Position numbers and translations under genes: made by a program. This document shows positions 12,601 to 24,600 of a stretch of 28,321 nucleotides of DNA, in pieces. Location: NCBI GenBank assembly GCA_964200185.2, contig CAXNAD020000126.1, positions 1 to 28,321 of the forward strand, in the 5' to 3' direction. How positions within the stretch are numbered: position 1 is the stretch's first letter; each line of letters starts with the position of its first letter. This stretch comes from Choristocarpus tenellus KU-1152 (taxonomy: Eukaryota; Phaeophyceae). The notes beneath the pieces are model-generated. The model was not told the origin of the DNA. It saw nothing but the letters and a program-made list of their open reading frames with translations, and made no database searches.

Positions 12601-15600
12601 CCATGAGGTTGCTATCTGAGGGGGAGGAGGAGGGAGGGATACTAAAAAATGCATAGAGACGAGATAGGAGCGTCTGTGCATGGGCAAGCCCCTGCAATAG
12701 CCCTGCCCTCTTCACCAACAGCTCTTGTAAGAAAGATCTCAAAGCAGTTCACAATAGACACACATTCAGAGAGAGAGAGAGGAATATATGCTGATTTATT
12801 ATAAGATGACCTCAACTGCCCAGTTGCAGTATCCATGAAATATTAACTTACCTGGCACCCTCCCGCATTCTCCCCTGCACAATACCATGTTAGAAAGCCC
12901 AGCAATGCTGTGGTGGTGCCTGTCCCTGGTTGCACAATAATTCCCATACCTACCGTAGAAGAGCTTTCTAAATATTCAACCAGAGTTTCTCTGAAGCTCT
13001 TTGGTCGCCAATCCTTTGACCTCCCTGATGAAGCAATTCTGTCTGCACCAACATTGACGTTATTCCCTGTTGGTCTCAATCCCTCAGTGTAATCCAACCA
13101 AGATCCACTGCCGGCCTCGGTCTTGGCACCCAGATCTAGATTTGCCTCGTAACTTCGCTGTTGAACCTTGTCCAGCTTTCCATCTTCTTCGTTGACCTTG
13201 TTTCCCCCTCGCCCAGTACCCCCCACCTCCATAGTTTCTGCTCTATCTTCTCCTCCTCCAGGCTCAGCGTAATGATTGAGGTCATCATGTTCAAACTCCT
13301 CATAGGATCCACCAGAATAAAAGGTAGAGTGTTCTTCAAGAGGGACATAGTGATGCCGCTGACCACTATCCTTGAGATAAGCATCCTGTGCCTCATGGTA
13401 TTGTCTTCCTTCGTAAACCTCATTTCCTTGTTTGTTCTGGGCCATGGCCTCAGTCTGTGCCAAATCGTGAATTATCTCCTTCATTTGCTCATTGGATTGA
13501 ATCGGCCTGTAATAAACTAGCTGCCCAAGGCCAGGAAAATAGATATCTGGGTCCAAGAGTGTCAGTCCCAGCTCTTGGCCGCGTAAAGACACTTCATCAA
13601 TACGACCCACGAGAGATGTGAGGGGATATAGCTCATGTATGATACGTGAAGTATCTGCGTGCAATGGGCAATTTGAGTGGGGTGTGATATGCAATTTCAA
13701 ACACCATTTTCCGGGTGGGGCAATAGGGGAGGGGAGAGGGGAATACTGGTGAAGAGGTGAGTCAATAATTTCGAGGGGTGCAACAGGGAAATGAGGGAAT
13801 CAGGTGGATGGGAAAGAGAGAGTATGTGTCTAGGTGGTGTGGAGGGGGAAATAAACAATATATCAAGTGGAGAAGAATCTGTCAGCAAAAAAAATAGCAT
13901 GAAGAAGTAAGGGAGAATATCAAATGAGCGTTGTTCCATGATTTCAGCAGACTAACATCAAGAGCCTCTGTATTAAAATGGAGACTATGTGTTACATTTG
14001 GGTTACAAAAAAAAATCATGAGTATGGCATACTCTGCACGTTGGAGTACTTTCCTTTTGTGGTCTACTAATATGTAACACACTTGCTTTGCACCGAGGTA
14101 AAGTAAATAGTATGGCGGGGGGCGGTCATGCCACCACTCAAACATACACTTGTGTGATATTGCTTAGGTGATGATCGACTTGTATTCCTTGCCTTCAAGC
14201 ATCATCCGCACAAGGGTACGACTGTCTTGATACCCACGTTGGAAACTGGAAGAGAAAGCAGCCACTTCCCTCTTAAGCCTCCCCATACGCCCCTTGCTCC
14301 CATTGATCACCTCAATAGACTTGGCAACAATGATATACAATTTTCGACACGGGGAAAGAGACAGTGGGAGGGGACCCACACATAGGAGGCCATTGTTTAC
14401 AAGTTTGATGAGAGATCGCACACAATCAGATGCTGCAACTGATTTGATGACCAAAATGGAGGGGGAGAGATAGGGTGGGACAAGGAGAAATGAGAGGGGA
14501 AAGGATTATTTTGTGTGAGAGCTTGAGCACTCCATCTCATTTATTGGACGGTATACGACAGATCCCGAACAGATGCTTTGATTTCAACGGCCTGAGTGTC
14601 CACATTGGCATCCACGCTCAAGGCTTGTACCTACCCATAGATATATCACTGTTCAAGAACTTGCAATGTGTCTATGGTAACTCCTAAGTATCTACACACT
14701 AATCATCTCACTGAATCATGAATGAAGAAACACCAATCCTTGGGAAAAGATACGATAAACAAGCTGTGTGTTGGTGAAACAAAGGACTAAGACCTATTTA
14801 GTATTTTTTATATACAATACACTAGAAAATCTCCCCCATCACCCGCAATAGTTGCCCTACTATCCGTGGATTGCGAAGAGATTCACCAGCTCTTATGGCA
14901 TCACATACCTTCCTCTGTGAAGGGTGCAAGTGGGACCGAAGAGAAGCCGCCCTGGTGTAGAAACAGCAATACTTTGTTAGATGGTGCAACGGTGAGGCAA
15001 CCTTCTCCTTCAACATAACACCTACAGTTTGGATTATATTGGTACACACGGTAGACATGTCATGCAAGTTTGTGTGAAATCAAGATGCAGAGTTTCAAGT
15101 AGGGAAGACTATCTTCATGTAGCGATAACTTGTGCATTTTGAGCCCTATGGCACATAACTGCAGTCCTACAAAGCAGTCAGCATAAACCATTAACATAGT
15201 ATGCTGAGTAGACATTGGAGGGGGTTACATGAAGAAGCCGCTCCTTCCTATTTGAACTTACTGTACACAATCCTTGATGTGGTATGTGTTCAACTACTAT
15301 GAACGTTCTGTGCCACATACTCACCCGAAGGCACCTGTTGGTAATGGTTGCTTCCTCCCTCCACCCTGCTCACTGCTGTCTTGACAGTGTCGCCCAGTTT
15401 GCTAACAGAGTTCTTCTTGGTTCCCATATCTTTGCCATAGCTGAGCAAGCCTTTTTTTTTTTTTAAATTCCCAAGCTTGGATGTCATTGATATCGTAGGT
15501 AATAGACCACCCAATATGCACCATTGGGTTGCCCGGTCTGTGCTTGGATATGTCGCACTAGCTTGTGAATTGGCAAGAGGAAGTGGCAACAAGTATTGTT

Positions 15601-18600
15601 AAGGGAAAGGTTCCCTTGTAGAGGGGAATTAGCAATGATTGAGCATAGAAATACAATGGAAAATCGGTATCTACTGTAACCCCAAAGTCTACCCTTTCAA
15701 GCATGCTCAACTAGACGAAAATCTTGTACATCACAAAAAGTCTTCAATTGATGGTCCTAATGTGCCTGGATGGGTGTGGTGCTATAGGATTATCATGCAG
15801 GGAGTTGAGCAAGGATGTGTGACAAGTGCTGCTAGATTAGTATGTAAAATGTACTCCTACAACAATGCAACTTCCACATATCTTGAAATTGTTACCATAA
15901 ATAATGATCAATACATTTATACATGTGCATGGAGTATGAAATGTTCAACTACACATGACAAACTCTCATATGCCTTACATGTAAACACCTGCCAAGGGTT
16001 TGGAAACCCCATTCTTTGAGGTATTTTCTCAAGCACCAGTGCTGGGTACGCAAGAGAAAGGTATGTTGGCCATGAGATTGAGAGTATCTGGGGGGGGGAG
16101 GGTTCTACACCAGGGTGTCCATTTGGGGCAAAATCGGGAAAGTGGATTTTCATTATCCTTCTGACGTGTGCAATCGAATCACCCAAAAATCGCGATATGA
16201 AAAATTGATCCCAAATGGACAGCCGCCACCCCCTCCCAGATACTTTGAGCCATGAGCACAGGGGATGCTGATCACGGAATTTGAAACACATGTATGTGGG
16301 CATGGAAGAATAAATAAAACATATCTACATGTAAATGCATGCATGTATGAGTGGTGGTCTTGCACATTTACCAACTTAGACTTTTATAGGGGCATTTGCA
16401 CCAAATATTTGGTGCTTCACCTTTATATGTGTCTGGAGAAGTTGAAAATGTGATCCGAAATCAGAAACATGTCACTACTCTTGGCTGCCCAGTCAAGTGT
16501 CTAAGACTCCCTCTCAATTATTACATTTTCCTCACATTAGGAACATCTTTAGTTTTGGCGGATTTTGAAATCTTGACTGGGAAGTCAAGTATAGTCAAGT
16601 GGTTATAATTCTCCAGACCATATGATAGTGGAACACTCTATTGTGCCAATCGTTTTTTCTGTTATGTAACAGGAAAGAGCTAGCAAAAAAAACAGGGATT
16701 TCCCCACAAGTCTTTTGGGGCACTACCATTTTCTGGAGAATCCTTTACCTTTCACCCTGCACAGCTTTCATGATACACTCATTCATTTACTGCACTGCAC
16801 AGCACAGCACAAGACCTGGCAATCATGATTCTGAACAAGTGAGTGTTGAGGAGAACAAACGTGTCAGTGAATGATGTAAGTATTTCAAAATTGAGGAATG
16901 CGCTTACTCACTCTGGACAATGTCCTGAAGAGTTGGCAGCAAAAACGCGTAGAGAACCTCAATATCTGTAGGAGTCAGGACCATGGTGGTCTTAGATATG
17001 GTTTCATTGCCTTCTTGTCGACAGTGGTCTTTCCCGCCATTCGCAATCATCCTCCCCCCTTCCATTCCTCCATGGACTAGGATGCCCTGCCACAAGTGAT
17101 AGTTCAAAAATCAGATATCCAGCCCTCAGAGAATTTGCTTCAGATGCATCAGAGTAATGAACACCTGTTTACTGTTGTCATGAGTACTAGTTTACATTAT
17201 TTTTCCTCTCGATGAATGTCATACATTATTTTCAACATTATTTCCAACCAAATCACTCACACTGTTCCTCTATTTGATGAGTGCAAGCAGTTACCTTCAT
17301 CCACCGGTGCTCATTCAGTACCATCAAATCCATTTCACCAGGGTTGAACTCTAAGTCACTGAGCCCACCCATGCAGCACATGAAGTATGGTCTACACCTT
17401 TTTATTCCATCCTGATAGTACAGCATGTTTGGAGACGGAAGAGTTCATCATGGTGCACGTTCCAGAGTATGCTAGCATAATTGACTTAGATGGCATTTAG
17501 ACCTGGGCTAAGGAACAAAATATATTCTGCACTATCGTTCTACACGGTACAAGATTTTGACAAAGCTTTGGTGGTGCTTCTGCTGCCATGAGCTAAAAAG
17601 GAGTACTTGGAGAAAAAACGTCCTGGTTGAGAGCCAAAGTATCTTAGAGGGTAGAGCCGCATCCATCTAGGGCTCAAGATCCAATGTTGCGATTTTGATG
17701 TAATTTTGCCTATCGTGTTTGCTAGGTCGTGTCAATATCCATGTTTTGGATACACCTGCTCATAACATACACATTATATCTACTCTGAAGCATTTTGGAG
17801 TAGGAAAATGTCATAAAAAACCCATGGGAAGCCAAGCCCCAAATGGACAAACAGGGCAAAACTCATACCCTCTAAGATGCTTTCACTCTGACCTAACCCT
17901 ACATTGAGGACCTACTCTTTACATGCTCTACGTACAATTATCTACCGCATGTCAAAACACTGAATAAGGCTTCACATTTTTCTTATGCTTGTTTGGCAAA
18001 AGGGTTGAACATACCAACCTACATCTATAGTCTCCTCTATTGCAAAAGAAAGAGATCCTCTTGCCACTCTGTTTAGCTTGTCTACTGGGATATTGTTCCT
18101 CAGTGGGTCGGCAGGTATATATGGAAAATCACACTTCATCTATGATCCCTAACGGCTCCTCGCACAGAACCTCTCGTCCCTTCCCTGCTTGTCTTAGGGC
18201 TCTATATACCATTGAAGTGACCCCAATTCTATATTGAAGTTGCAAAGTCATGAATTTCAGACATCGCAGACTTTGCCTAATTGATGCAATCCCACCCATC
18301 ACTCAGTATAGGTACTTCTTCTGATCCTCCCCAACAAAAGCATGAAAAATATGCACACACACACACACGTTCACACCAGCACAGCTGCTACCCCGCGGGG
18401 TTGCATCATCTCTTCTGTGGACATGTCGTTCCGCAGGTCCACAAAGCCCAAGGTTACACCTCTAGAGTCGCACATGCATTTTAGAACAGGAGCTACTTCT
18501 GTCTGGAATGCCTTGCGTTCTAGTTGCATGTCCCACCGGGTGGACAGGTACAAATTAAAAACACGCTGATGTCTGAGAGAGGAAAGAACAGCCATGTATG

Positions 18601-21600
18601 CAGAGCATAGGTAATGGGCAAAGGGTGAAGTAAGAGGAGGCCTGTTGTATCACATATTTCGTAGCTGGTAGTGGTACAGTACTTCACAGCAACTACTGCA
18701 GTAGTAGTAGCTAGTAGTGGTGGTATCAGTATTTACCATTTTCTAAATTCTGCAAGGTGTTAAAAACACATATGTGTATATGCTTCCACTCTGTCCACAT
18801 TTTTCAGAACAGGCATTTGAATTTTAAATGCCATTCAATTTATCAGAAAATGTCGCTGCCATAGCAGGGTGTACACCTCAGCAGCCAAGTCGCTCTATGT
18901 GTTTGTCCCCCCCTCCCCCCCACCCTCTCTCTCTTTCCCACTCATACTATCTTCCTCTGTGGGTCTCATGCTGCCATCAAAGTTGGTGCCAAATTCAGAT
19001 CTGGAAGGGTGGCACTGCAGAATATTGGTGCATTACCGATTGATCCAATCTGTGAGCATATGGCACAAAGATAGTTACTATTGCAGCAACATTGATTGGG
19101 TGGCAACTTCCAGTTTTGTGAAGTGGAAAACAAAAGCTCTGCTTTTGTTCATCATTAATCCTGCCCTATATATCTTGTCCAGCAATAGAAGCTCTTGGCA
19201 ACTTTCATGTTGTGAAAACTTAGGCCGAAATTTGCTAAACCAGTTATCTTCTTTGCTCGTGATAAATTTGCTCAAGTGAGTAAAAGCATTTAAGAGGGTA
19301 GGACCACGTCCGTTTGGGGTCATAAATCCAATGTTGAGAATGAATTTTGGCTATTGTGTCTGTTAGCAAGTGTCAATATCCATCTGAACAATCATGCCGG
19401 CTAGTTATTGATACTATTACTTCAAAGTAATAATTATTTCTCTACTGCATTCTGTCTTCAATTATTACCTGAGCCCAGCATCCCCTCACATCAAGCATTA
19501 CCTTGATATAATTTCACTGTTCTATTGTCTCAATGCTTGACCCACGACACATGGCATTCTGTGTTTCTCAAACTTTCCACAGCATATCCCCCTCGAAACT
19601 CTTGCTTCTGTCGCTCACCTGGATAGCTCTGCCACATCCTGACCAAAGTCTATTGTGCACTCAAGAACATCTGAAAAGCCAGCCACAGCATCGTCAAAAT
19701 CCACCAGGAAAGCATACACAGCATACTTGCCAGGAAACATTGGCCCTTCCTCGAACCAGAGCTACCCTCACCCAACCATGGCCAATATCCGTCCCCAAGA
19801 GTCATATGCAAGTTTGAAAAGTCAGGACTCGCGGCATGGTGACAGAAGCCGACAATATGGGGTTAGTCGAGGAGATAAATTGAGGGAATGAATAAAGATG
19901 CGACCCTGCTAATTCACTATGTGCTTGAAGACGGATGAGCAGAAACATGTAGGTTACACCCTGGAGTAGTTGTAAAATGCAAAGAAGTTGCAACTGGTCG
20001 ACATGTTACACAAATATTGTCATTTTTCCTGTGTACTAGACAGTTCCTTCCAGTGGTATGTTTCCTTACCGTGCCTGAGTTGGTGCTAGGCATCTCCTTC
20101 TGTAGCACACACTTCTCCCTACACACATCTTCTCCCCATGGCACAACTCCAAGCCAGTCTCCCGGAGAGTGAAGGGTCCTGTCATAATTGAAGCTGTAAT
20201 CAATCTATAAGCAGATGCAGAGAGAATGCGTGTGTGTGAGTGGAGGGGTATAAATATGTATTGCTTAAGGAGGTTCTTTCCTACCTCCAATGCATGATAA
20301 AGTATTGGAAAATCAAATGTTTTCCCTTAAAAACACCAATTGTCTATGAGATATTTGGGAATGATGTGACACGTAGGATATTCTGTTAGTGTAAGGGTTG
20401 CCTTCACTTCATGTTTTTCATCCCTCACTTACATATTTCTTCTTCTCCTTATTGTTTACTATTTGTACCATCATATTTATTGGCATGAATCTCCTGAGTA
20501 GGACATGATGGACCGCATAATTCGCACTGAAGAAGATGTGGACCGTGGGGCAAGGCTCCTCCTCTTGATGAGGGTAGGGTGACACTACTTGCTCTACTTT
20601 GACTCTAGGCCATTACCAAATGTGCTGAAAACAGAAACATGTGAGCCTGCACTTGAGCCATTTTCTAGGATACTTCTCAGAACGTTGGAAGAGCAATCCG
20701 AACTCACACGCACAGGGAAACCACACTCAATCTGAATTTTGGCAGGGTCATCGGTCCGGTCCTTCCTCATCTGCTTGTCGCTAGCTCCTCTCACAGAAAG
20801 CTGTACACTGGCCATATCAACCTTTGAGCATTACAAGGTACAAAGAATTTAAAGTTGGATTACTCAAGAGGGGGTAAAATTGGCTTCATCTTTGTTTAAA
20901 CTTGAACAACAAGTGATACTGCCAACAGATCAATAGAACCAAGATCATCTCAACAAGACACTTTGATAGCATTGGTATGTGTAGCATTGGTATGCATGAA
21001 AGAGAGACTGCCTCAAATTTGCACCTGATTTACCGTAAGAGTAGGAGGCGAAGGTATTTTTTGCCTATAGGAGAGTAGTATTATCAAGTCTCCACCCGAT
21101 AAATAGGACTTCACTTGCCTCTGCGTAGTGAGTATGCATGCATGTATATCCCTGGATCTGCAAATGTGCTCAAGAAAACATTGTGCGATGGGGTAATAAA
21201 TATGCCAATTGGTAAAATTTTGTCCTTACATCCTCTACTGATCCCTGCTCTGTCACCTTGTAAAGTTCACTCGTGGCCACCACACAGTCACTGCCCCCCA
21301 TAAAGTACCTTGTGAGGTATGTCCCTGGTCTTGTGATAATACCTTCATCAACCTTTATCAAGCCCTAGATGATTTTCGAAACAAGGCACATTATTGGTGG
21401 TGAAAAACTCATAACTGAAGGGATTTGGGGGATTTCGGTTAGGTAGATTGAGATGCTTGCCCAGCTAAGTGACGTCCAAAAATGAAGATTGATAATAATG
21501 ACAAAAATAAAATAAGAAAACAACTGCAGTGAAACTGTTGGCTGTTTTTCTTATCTTCTTTTCCTCTCTCTACGGCCAATGTTATTGTTGCACCAATAAA

Positions 21601-24600
21601 TGTCCAGTATTTCTTACAACAACAAAAAACGGCCTGGCATGAGGATAGCCTAACCTATGTGTGGAGGGAGGGTGTAGGTTGACGCAGGTGGGAGGGTTTA
21701 GGACCTCAGATTAAACTTGTCTTCTACGCAGCTGAAAGCAGAAATATATATATATATTTTTTTTCTAGGGGGTAGAAGAGGGATTTTCATGACACTTCCA
21801 AAAGAATCAAATAATTTCATCCCTCGCACATCCCTACCAGCTAAAGGGTCTGAAATTATTTTTCCAAAACAACAGTTAGATCTACTTGAAAAAAAGGTTT
21901 GGTAAAAGAACATCACCGGAAACAGCCTATAGCATACAACCAACTCTTGTATTTCTTCTAGTCTGAACTTATCAGGGGTATATCCCCATTTGGACCCTGC
22001 TCAGATGTACATATATATTTACTGGTTCAAACATTTTGCCTCCACCCTGCTTGAGCTAGAGAAAACGAATCTTTGCCTGGCTCAAGTTAAGGAAGAGGGC
22101 ACTTCACAGAAGGGAATATTCTCTTTAGTTTTGTAAGTCCTCGCCTTGCCTACCATATGGCAAGTTCCCAAAACTCATCCGCCCCTCCAACACACCTCAT
22201 TCGCTTCTGGAACATTTCTCCATCCAATCATCTCTCCCCAGGCCTCCAAACCACTTCCTTTCGTCTCCTCTCTTTCCCAAACACCTTTATGCACGCCCCC
22301 ACCAAGGGTGAGTTTCCTTGTGGCCTTGTCTTTCATATCTCTCTCTGTAGTTTCTTTGGTATGCATTGTTCTGGCCACTGGGATGAAGAAGAGGCCGACC
22401 CAATCACGATGTGGGTGGGAGCAATTTGGATCGTGCAGATTGGCATACCTTGTTTTGAGGAGGAATTTACACGTCAAGGCGGCAGGGGGAAGATCAGGGG
22501 GTGAGGATATAGTCATGCGCTGGTGCCTTTGCTGCTGTATACCCTCCTTTAAAGGACATGGTGTGGAGTTTGTACGTTGGCGAGAACATGGAGTGTGCAT
22601 TGTCAATGGACCCTGAACCGATGCTTTGAAACTTGTTTTTGATGAGATGAGTGCACATATGACAGTTGGCTGACATAGGAATCTCCTTACTACATTTGAG
22701 TGCTAGGACAAAAGAGGATAATGTTGGAAAAGATAGGAAAAAAATCCAGAGTTAGATTCGAAAACATATCCCTCTGAAGAGGACTCGTGCAAAATGGGAT
22801 GAAGAATACGTATACAAATCTAAGTGGCGATGTTTGGATTACTCTACAGTAGTGATCATTATGTGGATGCACTCACGAGTAAGAAATAGTGAACCTCTCG
22901 CCAAGGACTCCCCAAAGCCCTGGTCCTATGCAAATGTCCACTCTAGCCCTGAAGTCTTTGCTGAGAGGAAAGGCGTTCAGCTTACTGATCGATGTCTTCA
23001 ACACCTAACAGTGAAAAGATAAGGTTTTGTGATGCTAGGGTCTATTTTGATGAGATGTCATGTGATAAAGTGTAGTGGGAAATTTCAATTTAATATTTCA
23101 AAGTAGGATAATATATCAAAATGCAGAGTGCCAGTAGGGATGGGAAGTATGCTACAATGGAATTTGGGAAAGAGGTACATGTGGAAGACATGATAATGCG
23201 AAAATGATGGCCAGCACAGTTGTGGTGAGATTGTCAGAAAGGGAGGAAGGAGTGGAAGATTCAGCATGGGAGCTAGACCTTCAACACCCACAGCTTGATA
23301 TGGTAAAGGGGAAGTGGTGGGTGCTATGTTGTAGATTCGCATGAGCAAATTGTCGTTAGCTCATATTGCTTACATATGTAATGTATTTACAGTAGTAACT
23401 CGTGAATATTTTTCGAGTATGACTTGCACTGAGGGGTACAGCTACTCTCATATTATTTAAACTATTTCATGCTCTGAACACAAATCGTTTCGTGTGACTC
23501 CTTGAACAGACACAGGGGAATTTTACTAGTTCATGTATGAAGTCTATGCCACGCACTTTAGACGAAACATCACGTTTTCTATTGTGAGTCGAACTGAGAC
23601 TCCTATTTTCTGTCTAACAATGTCCCACTTTGTACCTGCCCTTTGCTGTTAACTCCTTTGGGAAGAATTTCATTTTGAATTGGTTGTAGCGACTTGTTTG
23701 AGCATACTTAGAGTTTGCTAGGACATTTAGAGGGTGTTGCTCGTTGAAGTATTGCAGTGAGTCTTGCTTAAGTGTCAAAGTATCCAGTCCTGTGAGGCAC
23801 CTGGGAATTGTTCACAACCTTGTTATTTTATCAAGATATAGATGTGGATGTGAATGGATGCATCTTCTGGGCTATAGAAGTAGTATTTCTCTCTGTTGTG
23901 GAGGTTCAAGGTGGCATAGGTCACAGTACTACTGATGACTGTGCTTTCATGATGAAGACATTAACGACATGTGAATACTACATGCAGCATGGCAGTGTGT
24001 TCAGCGCAATATGATTATTTGTCCGTTGATTCTGTTACTAGTATCTCTATCACTGAACCTGCATTTTTCTGATGCAAGCATATTGAAGCGGAAATGCATG
24101 TCTAAGTATAAGCGACTTGTACCGTGAAACTGCGAATGGCTCATTACATGAGTCATACCGTATTTGAAACGTTCGTTGCTACATGGATAACTGTAGTAAT
24201 TCTAGACCTAATACTTGCCCTTCAGGCCCAACCGCCTAAGCAAGGTGGCTGCATTGATTAGACCGAAAACAGTGCGGCTTTAGTCGGTTTGTGGTGAACT
24301 ATGACCTCTGAAGACGAGGCTTAGTATCTCCTCTTCCAGTACATCACCACAGAATAGTGAGAATTGATTATTTGGCCTGATACTCCGTGCAACCAAATCC
24401 ATGTATGTCCTGATGTGCTATACTAAGTACTCCGAGCTTACACAGGGTGGTCTATGTCGTAGAAGATTATGCATGTTCCTAGCTTTGCAGTTGTATGCAA
24501 GTAGTTCCAACTGAAAAATGCACTTAGATTCATAGTTGGAATTGCACCCTCTACCCTCTTGAATATGAGAATACTCACACCACAGTAATAATACCTTCAA

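Noticed and set aside
14560-14650. Minus-strand reading QALSVDANVDTQAVEIKASV
   Set aside because: Looks coding and follows a possible acceptor, but no donor gives a phase matching the next exon.
17960-18220. Coding-like minus-strand readings (ADPLRNNIPVDKLNRV and VTSMVYRALRQAGKG)
   Set aside because: They could be an exon, but the two DUF4062 halves (18572-18377 and 17411-17295) join directly in phase and in the family order without them. Left out as probable intron or an alternative exon.
18869-19279. 136-codon plus-strand frame
   Set aside because: Serine- and leucine-rich without domain pattern, includes a C/T run, overlaps the intron before the DUF4062 exon. The minus-strand reading here (19323-19078) is also open but does not fit the flanking phases (2 to 2).
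22146-22616. 156-codon plus-strand frame with a plus-strand GTGAGT donor
   Set aside because: The minus-strand DWVGLF exon fits its neighbours in phase and motif order; the plus frame shows no domain pattern.
22494-22676. Minus-strand reading GSIDNAHSMFSPTYK behind an acceptor-like CGGTTCAG
   Set aside because: Exons 22877 and 22448 join directly in phase 2 and complete the DWxG module, so an added exon here is not needed.
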